Shown one piece after another: positions 32,966 through 45,088 of a stretch of 64,000 bases of DNA (positions within the stretch are counted from its first letter, which is position 1; each line of letters begins with the position of its first letter). The position numbers and the translations under genes are program-made. The DNA lies in assembly GCF_024868665.1 (NCBI RefSeq), contig NC_079890.1, positions 129,858 to 193,857 on the forward strand. Direction: 5' to 3'. Under the pieces are notes generated by a model. The model made no database searches. It saw nothing but the letters and a program-made list of their open reading frames with translations, and was not told the origin of the DNA. The stretch comes from Triplophysa rosa (lineage: Eukaryota > Chordata > Actinopteri > Cypriniformes > Nemacheilidae).

Positions 32966-33661
32966 TAGATGTGGATCTGTCTTCAAAGTTCTTTCAGTGT
33001 CTCTGCTCATCGACACACACATCTGTCAGCGTTTGCTTCAGACTCTCTAAAGGAAAATCCTAAACTTCATCCACAACATCTGTGTCATGATGTCAATTTC
33101 CACAATAAAACACTGCATGTGATGTGTTATAACAGGGCCACTCTATGTCCAGGGGCTGATGTCTATTCAAACTAACATATTTGTTACTTTATGTTTGTTT
33201 GTTATCTTTGCCTACATACAAATATCTATTTTCAAATTTGCCTTCATACTGTATATAGATTTTTTGTTTTAAATTGACCCAGACCTAAATATAAACATGA
33301 AACTGCATCACAAAAGTTATTTTTATAATTACGATCATCTGAAAGAGGAGCACTGTGAATCAGTGTTAAGAATGATTTAGATCGATGGAGAAATTCAGAT
33401 TAATTTCTACAACAGCCCTACAATGTTACTGTACTGTAGATTAAATAAATATAAGAATGAAATAGAATGAGATGAAATACGTCAGGTTTACATCACTTGT
33501 GTTTGTCCACTAAAGAATTACAGCAATTCTTACTTTGTTGCTCTTGTGTGTGTTTTTTATAAAGAGAGGTGATGTTGTGATGAATTACTGTCAGAGTGAC
33601 ATTTCACTGAAGTACATGCTGATAGTAAGACTGCACTTTATATAACACACACACACATGTC

Positions 33662-34196
33662 TGGTTTATTGTCTCCGTGGGGACAGTCCATAGGCGTAAT
33701 GTTTTTATACTGTACAAACTGTATATTCTATCCCCTATCCCTAACCCTATCCCTAAACCTAAAGATCATAGAACACTTTTTGCATTTTTAGATTAAAAAA
33801 AATATTGTTCTGTACAATTTATAAGCTTTTGTGCCCATGAGGACCTCAGTTTTGGTCCCCACAGTGACACGAGTCCCCATGTGTTGGTGTGTATTCAGGT
33901 TTAGGTCCCCACTAACACATAAAAACCAAGTCCACACACACGCACACACACATGTTGGGTTTCCATGTTTTATGGGGACATTCCATAGACACAATGGTGT
34001 TTATACTGTACAAACTGTATATCATATTCCCTACCCCTACCCCTAACAATCACACACAACTGTCTGCTCTTTTACATTTTCACAAAAGTTCATTCTGTAT
34101 GATTTATAAGCTTGTTTCCTCATGGGGACCAAAAAATGTCCCCACAAGGACAAGGATTTTGGATATTGCCAATCCCTAAACCGTAGGGTTTACCCT
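33662..34196 (+). repeat. Two tandem copies of a GTCCCCAC-type dispersed repeat
   Basis: Copy 1 (~33662-33930) and copy 2 (~33955-34196) share GTGGGGACA/TGGGGACATTCCATAG, TTTATACTGTACAAACTGTA, CCCTAACCCTA-like runs and ATTTATAAGCTT. A third, inverted copy is at 41905-42130. Class unknown; it is associated with CA microsatellites. Confidence 0.75.
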
Positions 34197-34588
34197 TCCA
34201 ACACACACACACGCAAAGTGCACTGTTTTTTTTTTCATTTTATGGGCTAATTCACTAAATTGCTTTCACAGACCTCATGAATTGGATGATTTGACTGCAG
34301 TGACTCGTGTTTGCTGTGATTGAATGTTGGGATTGGGAACGGGGAATTTCAGCATTGCTTGTCTGGACACATGTCTGGATGGACACAGAGACCCAACGGC
34401 AGACGTTCCGTCTGGAAATAAAAGAGGAGTGAAGAATCACACACGCGACTGCGGAGTCACAGAATAAAGCAACCGGTGCGTCTTATGAATATTTCATGAT
34501 TATTTGAAGACTTTCAGATCTCAGAAAGACATTTTGTTTGGACTATACATTTAAGCTAAACCTAATGTTCTGTTCATGAGGTTCATAC
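34197..34588. other. No gene seen
   Basis: Unannotated sequence between two repeats. Confidence 0.45.
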
Positions 34589-35067
34589 TAGCGCTGGGCT
34601 GATAAACGATATCATATAATCGCGATAACATTTATGCTGCTAACGATGATAAGCTCTTGACATTTTGCATCGATATGGATTAATCTTACAGCCAATCAGA
34701 GAGGAGAAATAAACATGACAACAGTCCATTTCATACTACAAAGAAAACTCGACAGGAGGAGGAAAACACGAGTGGAAGTTGATAGTCTTGGTCTAATATC
34801 ATCTGCTTTGCAAGAGTGCATGTCTAATTAGGTAATATTAATGACTTGGTTTAATTTAATTGTTTTGAAAGTTGTTAGTCTGTTTTTGTTAATACATTGT
34901 ATTTTAAAACATAATAAATGAACCCTTTTTCTTTAGGCTTTAGTCATTGTTGGTATACTCTCAAAGCTGGCAACATTAACACATTATTTTTTAAAATAAA
35001 TATCGTTATTGATCAATATGGGAAAAATGTTCAAGTTTACATTTAATACCACATCGCCATTATGCTA
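34589..35067. mobile_element. hAT-type non-autonomous transposon (479 bp)
   Basis: Perfect 8-bp duplication GTTCATAC at 34581-34588 and 35068-35075. The left end is TAGCGCTGGGCTGATAAACG. The right end, reversed, begins TAGCATAATGGCGATG, so the inverted repeats are degenerate beyond the first bases. No transposase frame. Confidence 0.78.
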
Positions 35068-35075
35068 GTTCATAC

Positions 35076-36531
35076 ATATCAAGGACGAACACACACTTCA
35101 TTCCGTCAGCTTTTATTTAGCAGCTTCTAGTTTAGCGGGCTGGACCGTTTGAAGACTTTTCTTATGGTGCATCATAAAATGAAATAAAGTGTTATAACAT
35201 GAGCGTTCAATTCATAAATAGACTTTTCCAAATGTGCAGCGATATCTTCTTGATGTGGCCACTTAACCGCAATTGGCTGTCCATTATTTTAATGGTCTAT
35301 TAAAAGGTTTATTCTCACTTGACAACTCCCCTCGTTTCTAAATGTTAATTATTCAATATCATTAATGTTTGAACAAATCCTGGAGGACGGAGCGAGAGGC
35401 TGTGCTCGTGAACTACTCATGAATATGCCAGGAACTATCTGCATTTGTTCTTGATTTAAAGAGAGAAGAGTCCCTGTGGAGTCATTGGTCAGATTTACTG
35501 ATGTTTGTCTGTCGCTCACATTAGAGTCCGAGATTTCAATCAGATACATCAGGCCACTTTTGATTAAATGTACCAATTTGTGTAAATGTGGCGACTGTGT
35601 TCCTGACTCACGGTCAAAAAGGCAATCACCTGTTGTTGTTTATTATTGTTATAGACATATTCATGAGTGCTGGTATTGTGTTTTATAAGGTTTGGAGAGA
35701 CACAATATAACGTGTTTACATCTCAGATACTGACAATCAGTAGTGAACCATGACTTTTGAACTTGGGCCCTCGGACAGCAACACTCCATTGAGTGTGACA
35801 AATATACACCAGCTTCCATACAAACACACACTGCCTTCCTAGAGTGCAGCTCGTCATTATACCAGGGAGCAGAATGCACAAAGGCCTCAGACCAAGATTT
35901 CATAGGTGCAAATGAATCCAGACCAGACACAAGAACAGTATTTAACAGAGAGATTCCTCCAGAGAGTCAGATGGAGAGAAAACACTTAATGAGGACACAA
36001 TACAGGCAGAGAAGTCAGAGCGATCGATGGATTTCCATTTACGGTAATTTACAATACGAGATGAGTGTTTGGATGTGACAATTCCATATAAAAAATAGCA
36101 AAGTGATCAGACTTATATAGACATATAAATGTGTTGAATTAAATGATGTTGACTCAGTGGTCACAGAAGATGATTACTGTGTCTTTAAACCTAAAGAGTC
36201 AAATATGACTTTAAATCTGTTATGATGTGATAAACTAGGTTGAGCTGTGAGCTGTTATTAGCTGAGGTGTGTGTAGGGAAATGTCACTTCTGTGCTGGAT
36301 CAAACCTGCTTCTCTCTTCTGACACTTAATGGAACTGTCATCCTTCCTCAGGCTGATAAAGATCTGCTTTTTATTCCCCGCAAACCATCTCTCTCTCTCT
36401 CTCTCTCTCAATTTCAATGTAAGGGTGCTTTAGACACAATATACTGTACATGTAACTAAAGCGATATAATAATATCATGTTATGAACAGATTGGACACCT
36501 CAGGTCAGGGCAGATTCATTGTGATTCATTT

Positions 36532-36569
<38 letters not shown>

Positions 36570-36597
36570 CGTCTCCCTTAAAACAATTTTGGGGGGG
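35076..36597. other. No gene seen; (TC)n tracts
   Basis: No coding signal. (TC)n at 36388-36409 and 36534-36563. Confidence 0.5.
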
Positions 36598-36688
36598 CAG
36601 TAGGCCTCAGGTTCCGTAGGCCATGGAACCAGGCCCAGCACGGCAGCCTGCAGTTCCCACGTTGATGGTGGCCAGCCCAATCAGCAAG

Positions 36689-36855
36689 ATGGCTGCCAAG
36701 CCAGAGTCTCCAGCCGTCATGGCCGCCAAGCCAGAGTCTCCAGCCGTCATGGCCGCCAAGCCAGAGTCTCCAGCCGCCATGGCCGCCAAGCCAGAGTCTC
36801 CAGCCGTCATGGCCGCCAAGCCAGATTCTCCAGCCGTCATGGCCGCCAAGCCGGT
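36689..36855. repeat. 30-bp minisatellite
   Basis: About 5.5 units of 30 bp containing GCCGCCAAGCCAGAGTCTCC, with few substitutions. It encodes the MAAKPESPAV repeat. Confidence 0.93.
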
Positions 36856-37246
36856 GGTCCCAAGCCCGGTGGTCATGGAGGTGTCTGCTGCTGAGGTCCT
36901 GTCCTGGGAGTCTGCCCCTCTGGTGATGGTTGCTGCGTTGGGGTGTGTTTGGGCAGTGCACTGCCCTCCCGTTCCTGAGGCTAATGACGAGCTGGCCGCT
37001 CTAAAGTTCCCCAAGCCGGTCCCATCCGCCATTCCAGAGGTCTTCAAGCCGGTCCCGTCTGGCCTTCCAGAGATCTTCGAGCCAGTCCTGTCCGGCCTTC
37101 CAGAGGTCTTCGAGCCGGTCCCGTCCGCTTCCTGTGTTCTTCGAGCCGGTCCTGTCCGGCGTATCTGAGTTCCCTACCTCGTCCAAGATGGACTCCTGTG
37201 ATCTTCCTGAGATCCCTGCCTGCCTGCCTGCCACGCCCTGGCTTCC

Positions 37247-37372
37247 AGCTCTGCCAGCGCCTCCGTGGCTCCCAGCCCTGCCAGCGCCTCCATGGCTCCC
37301 AGCCCTGCCAGCGCCTCCGTGGCTCCAAGCCCTGCCAGCGCCTCCGTGGCTCCAAGCCCTGCCAGCGCCTCC
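37247..37372. repeat. 27-bp minisatellite
   Basis: About five units of 27 bp containing CCTGCCAGCGCCTCCGTGG. It encodes PALPAPPWL. Confidence 0.92.
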
Positions 37373-37537
37373 CTGGCCGCCTGACCATGGCCCAGGTCCA
37401 CCTCTGCTCCGTGGCCCAGGTTCTGTTCCCATTCACTGGCCTGGCCCTCCATCCCGCCCCCTGTTCCGTCTCTGCTCCTCCGCCCTCCTGGACTGTTGTT
37501 TTGGGGCGTCTGAAATCCGCCCTTAGAGGGGGGGCTG

Positions 37538-37830
37538 TGTAACGTCTGTCAGCCGCAGTGCCCTCGTGCTCCACAAGAGGGCACTCATCTCATCACCCGG
37601 ACTGCCATCTCACACTACATTTCCCATAACCATTTGCCCGGACTCGTCAGCCATCATTGCATTCACCTGTGTCTTATCTTGTGTGTATATATAGTGCCTG
37701 TGTTTCTTGTGTCAGTTGTCCGGTATTGTTTAGATTGTAATGTGTTTGTTGTGCCTTGTTCTCTGCCTTTGTTTTCCATGGATATTACTTGTATATTAAT
37801 TACGGTTGCATTTGGTTCCTACTTGACCAT
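37538..37830 (+). mobile_element. LTR-like sequence, truncated
   Basis: Starts TGTAACGTCTGTC after a purine tract, contains a TATATATAG box near 37690 and fades after TTGCATTTGGTTCC. No second LTR or target duplication found. Confidence 0.5.
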
Positions 37831-38923
37831 CTCATCATTACAATATGGCTAATGATACAAAATGACAAAAAAAAAACACAAGGCAATTTTATGTAGCAGG
37901 ATGCATGCACAGCTAGAATATGACTGATTTACGTAATTGTAGTTGATTGAAGAATTTCAACTAAATAACGTCACAAAAAGGACAGTGATGTGTTTAAAAA
38001 AGTGTTTATTTTAGAAACCTATTTTCATTTTTTCATTACAATTGTATTTATTTTTTCATATAAGAAGATCCTCTTTGTATTTGATTTTATTTGTAGTTGA
38101 TTGGAATTCAGCTTTATATTTTATTCTTGAACCACCTTGTTACTGATCCATCTGATCTGTTCATTTTGTTATTATTTAGTTTAATATTGTCCATTTTGTC
38201 CATTTAAATTTATATTTTAAAATAAAAATATACTATTTATCTCAAGTAATTTTATTTGTTGATTGTTTTGCCATTTTTGCATGTTGCTAATTTTTCTAAC
38301 CAAATGCAATTAAAGTTGTTAACATGTTTACAGTAAATGCATTGTCTACTGGTTTATTTAGCTAATTTTCAGTACACCACATTAAGTATGAATGTTAAAG
38401 TGCAAATTAACACCTGACCACTCCTGTGGGTTTGCTACTGTTACAATTAAAATCCGTAGAAGGGTAAAAACATTGGTATGATGTAAGCAACACAGCTACA
38501 ACAAACAAAATTGATAATGGGTGTTTTTGATTTATAGTGTGCGAATAATCAAGGCACAAAGGGGCCCCCAAATAAAATTCTGCTTGGGGCCCCCTGAAGG
38601 TTTGGGCCGGCCCTGGCTAACGCAATTCATGAAACAATTCACCATTTTCTGACAACTATAAACACATTCTCAGAACAACACACCAACTTGTACAAATCCC
38701 ACACACAAACAGCCTCATTTTGCAAAGGTTTAACCAGCTGAACCAACCAACGTTCTCATTCAGAAACCACAAACACACAATACAGTATAATGAACTGAAG
38801 TGTGAAGATGTAAACTCAAATAGCACACATTTATTCATCAGTAAACATTCAGTATCAGAATCTCATGATAATATCAACTGGAGCACAGGTAATTGTGCAT
38901 CCTAGAATCATCTATGGGCTTTA
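37831..38923. other. No gene seen; DNA-transposon end near 38550-38620
   Basis: Very AT-rich. A GGGGCCCCC.. GGGCCGGCCCTGG stretch matches the terminus type at 31600-31640. Confidence 0.5.
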
Positions 38924-40330
38924 CAGTTTTTGTCCATTGCTTGAACACATTTTGCAACACTTCAGCTCATTGTGTCAAAACTTTACACACAAGCACACAA
39001 GACACAACACTGGGAAGTAAATCATTCACATCTATGTCGAATTGAAACTCTGCTATCAAAACCTAACAATCCTTTGTCAAAATCTCACTCTGATGGCAAA
39101 ATGATACACACTTGCATCATATGAATACACTTTCAGAATAGCAGCAACACACTAGTGTACTTTATATAAAACACTGCAGTCTTTAATGTTCACTGTTTTT
39201 ATTCAGTTCATCAGTTATCATTCTGTGAAGCTCAATGCAACACTTATAGATTTTGTTATGTTTCTTCTCCAACAAAGGTTTTCACAACAACCAAAAATGA
39301 AAGTACCAAAAGGTTACAAATGACATCACCTCAATACTGTACATAACAGTACTACACTTTACAGTACAGTACAGTAAATGCAGTAACGCAAAAATAAAAC
39401 CAAAAATACACTACTGTAAATGAAAAACAGGCCAATTGTGTGTGGGTGGGATTATGGATCCTGCCGTCTGTTTGGGTCTGGCCACGGGATCTCATCAACA
39501 TCACAAGCGATATTTTCTCCTGCTAAGCAAAGGGGAAAATATCGCCTTGTGTGCCGAATCCATCCATGGATTGACCTTACCTCAATGTCTCCGCATGCCT
39601 CTTCCATTGCCTGTAGAAGAGGCGTGCGGGCATGTGGTTGGCGGTCATATACGTGCCATCTCCAAGCGGAAAAAATAGGGTTTAGAAATGGTCAGAATAG
39701 AATACAGTCTGGAGTAGAGAGTTGAGGACATACCTGTTTTCCAGTCTGAATGTCCTTATGATGGATGCAACTGTGAACCGGCTTAGATGTGGGTAGACTC
39801 TCTGCCCAGCTTCCCTCATTGTCAGGCCATGATTTGTCACATGATCCACCAAAGTTGCTCTAATATCATCTGAAATACTGTTCCGTGCATAGCCTCTTCG
39901 ACCACGTCCTACTCCTCTCTCTCTTTGCTTCCTCTACCTCTTGCTCTCCCTGCCTCCATGCTTGCAAAGTTCTCAAAATGGCTCAACTGAGGCCTATTTA
40001 TGGCTGGCTGATTGGTGTTCAGTTTTGTAAGTAAGATTTTTCAGGTGTGTGTCTAAGTGTTTTCAATCACCCAATGTGTTTTGTATTTTGAATAGATGTG
40101 TTTTCCCAATGGTACCCATGAGATTTCATTTATGAACGAAGTGTCTTATGTGTGAAATAGTGTGTAGTGTGCAGAAGCAAGTGTGTTGCAGAATTGCAAC
40201 TAAAGTGCAAAGCAGCGCTTTTGTTTAAGGTATGGTTACACTGTGTTTAAGGTATAGTAACAAAAGCTTCAAGTTTTGTTACTTTGGTCGAAGCATGTGT
40301 CTATAGTGTTCAAGCAATGGGCAACAACTG
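38924..40330 (-). mobile_element. Tc1/mariner-like transposon with deleted transposase (1407 bp)
   Basis: TA duplication at 38922-38923 and 40331-40332. Inverted ends CAGTTTTTGTCCATTGCTTG and CAGTTGTTGCCCATTGCTTG (right end reversed) agree at all but two positions. Transposase remnants lie inside on the minus strand. Confidence 0.85.
39450..39959 (-). pseudogene. Tc1/mariner-like transposase, N- and C-terminal parts only
   Basis: From the ATG at 39959 a basic leader (EAGRARGRGSKER) is followed, after a 2-base shift, by a helix-turn-helix DNA-binding region: NSISDDIRATLVDHV, NHGLTMREAGQRVYPHLSR and FTVASIIRTFRLENR. A stop-rich gap follows, then the C-terminal region QPHARTPLLQAMEEACGDIE, WIRHTRRYFPLCLAGENIAC and DVDEIPWPDPN. 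The catalytic DDE core between them is missing. It once bound the element's ends and cut at TA; this copy could at most bind. The gap opens with a splice-donor-like AACAGGTATGT, so part of it may be an intron. Confidence 0.75.
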
Positions 40331-41904
40331 TATACTACTTACTGTAAACATACAGTGTAATCACAGTACACACTTTATATGAGTGAGATTTCACTCTTCT
40401 GTATCCAGTAAACTGTAACACGTGTACACCCTTTTTTACCGGTTCTATGTTTTTGCAGAAAATACGGAATACTTTTACGAAATTGGGCCAAAGGTGCAGA
40501 GGGTGAAATATTTTTTACAAATGGCTTGACTGTATTGTTTCCTTTATCGTCTCTGTAAGTGGCTTTGGATAAAAGCATCTGCTAAATGCCTGAATGTAAA
40601 TGTATTTGTGCAGTTGTGTACCGTATTGTGTTGCATGACCAGTTCATATTGTTCTTTGGTTTTTGAACTTCTCTTGTCTTGTAAGATCATCTTCATCTAC
40701 TTTACAGTAGTGTAGTGTTTTATTTTTATTTTTTCCTAAAGCTCATTCTTGCTCTTTGCTCTGTGTGCACTCTTTTATGTTGTATATTCTAATAAACACT
40801 AAGCTATCAAGTTATTCTTGTATCCCACAAAGAGTTTTAGTAACAGTGTTTTGAATGGATCTCACCAGTGTGTAAGACTGTGTTCAGTGTGGGTGATTTT
40901 GAGGGCTTGTGTGTCATGTCTGCAGGAAAAGTTTGGTTTTTCAGAAAGTTTGAATGGTTTTGAGAAGAGAGCTTCATTTTGACCTGAAAATAGGATGTTT
41001 GGGGAATTGGGTGAGATGTTATGGATTTGTGTTTACTGTTTTGAGAATACGAGGCATAATTTCAAGAAATGTGTTTAAGCAATCGAGAAAAACTGTACAT
41101 GTAGCATGCAGACCTCAACATTGATGTCTTTCTTAATTTACTTCATTCGCGTTACATAAATTGCCATTTTTGCTTGTCCTATTAGGAAATTCAACATTTT
41201 ACTAACATTCTTTTTCTATTTCCCCCAAAATACTCCAAGAATGATATGGAAAGGGTATGAAGGGTTTATAATGGAATGAAACTGGTGGATGTTTGGTCAC
41301 ATGTCACAGGCACAACAACACAACGATCTCATGTAATAAACGTTTTGTAGCTCTATTGTTGTGAAAACTGTGACATTTCTCTTAAATGTTCTATTTTTCT
41401 ATTATTGCTGTTGTCATCTAACACTGAAGTTTGAGAAGTGGAAAATCTGCCGCCCACCGCAGCTTTCAATCTCATTCACACTTCAGCATGTTAAAGGCGT
41501 GTTCATGAAACACACAAGTGTCAGTGAAGTTTGTGTAGTTCATTCTCATCAAAGTCATATAAAACGTCCAATCACATATCAAAATAATAACACCGCTGTT
41601 TCAGAAGTTGCTATGGAGAGTTTATGACAGCTGGATCCTCATTGGTATCAACTAATATCAATGTACAAGCTGTTTTCTTGTATTCTTGCCCACCTTTGGT
41701 TTGATATAAGTGTACTTTTAAGTGTATGTTAAGTGCAATAGTAGTAATAGTAGTAATCATCGAGTACACAACTAGCCTACTTAAAGTTTCATTTGTAATA
41801 TGCAACTTTGTTTGCAAAGTTCAATACTATACAATACTTTTACAATAGTTTACTAGTTCAATACTTCAATCTGAAATACATTCCGAGAAGTACATAAGTG
41901 TGCG
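40331..41904. other. No gene seen; SINE-like tail at 40553-40602
   Basis: TGTAAGTGGCTTTGGATAAA followed by AGCATCTGCTAAATGCC and AATGTAAATG is a shared fish retroposon tail, also found at 44881-44928 and reversed at 61797-61836. Otherwise AT-rich non-coding. Confidence 0.55.
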
Positions 41905-42130
41905 CACGTGTGTGGACTTGGTTTTTATATGTTAGTGGGGACCTAAACCTGAATGCACACCAACTCATGGGGACTCGTGTCACTGTGGGGACCAAAATTG
42001 AGGTCCTCATGGGCACAAAAGCTTATAAATGGTACAGAACAATAATTTTTGAAAATCTAAGTTTGTACAGTATACAACTCATTACGCCTATGGACTGTCG
42101 CCACGGAGATAATAAAACATATACAGGTGT
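41905..42130 (-). repeat. Third copy of the GTCCCCAC-type dispersed repeat
   Basis: Reverse complement of 33662-33930, with TTAGTGGGGACCTAAACCTG and GAGGTCCTCATGGGCAC blocks conserved. Confidence 0.78.
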
Positions 42131-42243
42131 GTGTGTGCGTGAGTACGTTTGCATGTAGGTGGGTAGCAGAAAGGCCGCAGGGAAACCGTCAAGGGGAGTT
42201 AGTTGATTGACAGTTGTAATCAGCACTCTGAAAATCCCACACA

Positions 42244-42339
42244 AAACACACACGTACATACACACACACACACACACACACACATGCACACACACACACA
42301 CGCACGCACGCACGCACACACACACACGCACAGCACACA

Positions 42340-42390
<51 letters not shown>

Positions 42391-42400
42391 ACACACACAC
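42244..42400. repeat. Long (CA)n/(CACG)n microsatellite
   Basis: About 157 bp of CA repeats with interspersed CACG and CGCG steps. Confidence 0.95.
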
Positions 42401-43576
42401 TTTTACCTGCTTGCCATATACAAACAGAAACTTGCATTTTTTCTCACTTATTTTTATTTGATATTTATATTTACATTTATATTTAATATTGCCATTATAG
42501 CTGAGTATCCGCATACTGCACTTTCCTCTTCTCACACAAAACACATTGGTTCTGTACTTCTTAAACAAAAATGACACTTTAAATAATAAACGGTACATGA
42601 TTTTGTACTTTGTAGCTGCAGTGAAATGACCCTTTATCATATTTACTGATCATCGTTCACAGATGTACTGATAAACAGCAGCAGATTTCTATTTATATTC
42701 ATAAATGACTCTATATACTATATACTGTAACTATGTGTACTGTGTTTATTGTGAAATATGAAATGCTCTCTCGCTTGCAAGTTCCTTTGAATAAACGAAT
42801 AAATGTACATTTAAGATGCTGAACCAATGAAATGTCATATTAGATTCATATGTTTTAACATCAGAAATCATCTGAAATCACGACTTGAGCCACCGGAGAA
42901 CAGACCAACAAACCCCTGACATCTTTAAATCATTTCATGATGATTATGGGATGAGTGCACATTATTTCCAGTGTGAATCTCAGAGTGAAAGAATGATGAT
43001 CGGCTTTGTCAATGCTGACCTCACTCAATGTGTTTATCTGAACTGTTGATGAAGAATACTTACTATACTCATATACTTATAAAGCGGCTGAATGACATTT
43101 CTCCTCAACTTGAGTTCTCTGAATTAAAATCTTTACACATTCATTTGATTTCATTATAACACTTATTTATTGTGTAACACACGTCACATTAAAATAGTTC
43201 CCCAGAAAATCGAAACTGACCCTATGTACTTTGTTAGCTCACATGACTAGTTTTGTGGAGCACGATTCATCATCTGTTAAGTCAATTTCAAAAACTATAT
43301 AACATTTTAAGAAAGAGAGAGAGAGAGAGCGAGATCAATGGTCACTGTTGCTTGTGTTTTTTTGAAGTCACGGGAATATGTGTGATTTCAATAAAGTTCT
43401 TGTTAAAGACCAGCTCAGATAGTACAAGTAAATCACATGTGATGTAAAGCCGAATGATTTACGTATGCGTTGACACTCATTGTACATACACACATGTGAA
43501 CATCTAAAGCTGGAAATGTGATTGTGAGTTTAGCACAATCGGTCTATATCTCTGCTTCAACCGTGTGATACTTTAA
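42401..43576. other. No gene seen
   Basis: AT-rich, with a short (GA)n at 43314-43331. No coding evidence. Confidence 0.5.
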
Positions 43577-43886
43577 AAAAACGAGCTCAGACCCTGTGCT
43601 GAATAATTACAGACCTATTGCCAACGTTCCTTTTATAGCGAAAATGCTGGAGAAGGTGGTTCTCAACTAAGTACGACATCTTTGATACTTTTCAGTCAGG
43701 TTTTAGAGCGCAGCATAGTACAGAAACAGCCCTTCTTAAGGTGACTAATGACTTGCTGCTGCCGGTGGATTCCGGGGATTGTACGGCATTAGTGCTGCTT
43801 GATCTGAGCTTGGCTTTCAATACGGTGGATCATGGGATTCTTCTCGATCGCTTGAGTAGGTGGGTGGGCATAAAGGGTAATGAACT

Positions 43887-44448
43887 TGTCACGGAATTGG
43901 CAGAAGAACCCAAGCGCAGGCAGGCAGTGAAGGGGTTAACAGATATTTATTTAAAAAATAACAAGACAAAACAAAAACCCACGATGGGGGAAAATCAACT
44001 AAGGATAAATACAAAATAAAAACTTCCCACGAGGGGGCAAAACATACAGACAGGATCAAAATAAAACTAAAATCCACAGACAGGGCAAAGCAACAGGAAC
44101 ACGGGCAAACACAGACACTAAACAACCAAGTAAGTACACTTACAAAGGACACAGCAAAACACAATGACCACAACGTATGTACACGCACATAATACAAGAG
44201 CACAGGACAAAGAAACAAGAGGGTATAAATAGGGAGAGACAAACGAGGGATAACGACACGGGGCAGGTGTGGGTAATCAAACACTTAGGGAAGGATAACG
44301 AGATGGCGGGAACAGAGACGAGACACTGGAAAAACACATGAGAGGTAAAAACAAACATCTCATGGCCTTCCCACATAAAACCCAAGGACTCTGCCCCGAT
44401 CCCACCACACGACTAGAATTTCATAAACAAGACGGTGGGACCGTGACA
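43887..44448 (-). mobile_element. Solo LTR (562 bp)
   Basis: Ends TGTCACGG and CCGTGACA, with a perfect 5-bp duplication GAACT at 43882-43886 and 44449-44453. Read on the minus strand it has a TATTTATA-like box near 44230 and TTAAATAAATA near 43950, in LTR order. Removing it restores the LINE reading GIKGNELKWFASYLQ. Confidence 0.9.
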
Positions 44449-44810
44449 GAACTGAAGTGGTTTGCATCTTATTTACAGGGGAGAACCTTTGCGGTGGAAA
44501 TAGGGAGCATTGTTTCCGCTTATGGCCCCATCAGTTCAGGGGTTCCCCAAGGTTCGTGTCTTGGCCCTGTTTTATTTTCTCTGCATATGCTCCCTCTGGG
44601 TTTAATCTGTCAAAAGCACGGTGTGGGTTATCATTGTTATGCCGACGATACCCAGATGTATTTTCCTTTGAATTGTAGTGATTGTAGTGTAGGCTGCTGA
44701 CTGGAACTAGAAAATACTCCAGCATCTCTCCGGTGCTGGATGCTCTGCACTGGCTCCATGTCGAGTTCAAGGTCAAATACAAGCTTCTTTTATTGGTGTT
44801 TAAAAGTCTT

Positions 44811-44928
44811 TTTAAAAAATTTGCTTATGCTTTTTGTTGTGCTTATGTTGTTCCAATTGCTTCCATTGTTTCCCTCATCTGTAAGTCGGTTTGGATAAAA
44901 GCATCTGCTAAATGACTAAATGTAAATG
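44811..44928 (+). mobile_element. Short SINE-like insertion (118 bp)
   Basis: Flanked by TCTT at 44807-44810 and 44929-44932. It ends with the shared tail GGATAAAAGCATCTGCTAAA..TGTAAATG. Its body matches the sequence around 13955-14025 within the hAT element. Removal restores LINE VFKSLHGLAP. Confidence 0.75.
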
Positions 44929-45088
44929 TCTTCATGGGCTTGCCCCAGTGTACATCTCAAATCTTCTACAGTATCATTGTGCTGCGAGACCCCTAAGATC
45001 TTCTCAAAGTTAGGGTTAAAATCTAAGGGAAACCGTGCTTTTGCGGTGGCTGCACCGTGTCTCTGGAACAGCCTTCCTCTACATGTTA

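Larger units (their letters stand above)
31520..33660. other. No gene seen; DNA-transposon end and microsatellites
   Basis: At 31580-31640 a GGGACCCC.. and GGCCGGCCCTGG end resembles 38550-38620 and is likely a DNA-transposon terminus. (TC)n lies at 31993-32034 and (CA)n/(CACG)n at 32887-32965. No coding evidence. Confidence 0.5.
36623..37526 (+). pseudogene. Pro/Ala-rich repeat ORF, probably the 3' coding end of an LTR retroelement
   Basis: Frame 36623-37168 reads MEPGPARQP, then five to six copies of a 10-residue unit (MAAKPESPAV), then [14 protein letters not shown] repeats. Similar content continues in another frame (37134-37526) through [11 protein letters not shown] and five 9-residue units PALPAPPWL, so one frameshift lies near 37120-37150. 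GC and codon content differ sharply from the AT-rich flanks. I do not recognise an enzyme. A purine-rich tract (37525-37534) and an LTR-like TGTAACG start follow directly, which suggests the end of an LTR element. It could instead be non-coding minisatellite DNA, since opposite frames are also open. Confidence 0.5.

Noticed and set aside
41128..41637. Short frame at 41361-41627 as a small secreted protein
   Set aside because: A hydrophobic start but no cleavage site, no conserved pattern and AT-rich context; chance is the simpler explanation.
43889..44284. Hydrophobic minus-strand frame resembling a membrane protein
   Set aside because: Lies wholly within a solo LTR; the U/C-rich LTR sequence gives Phe/Leu/Ser-rich translations.
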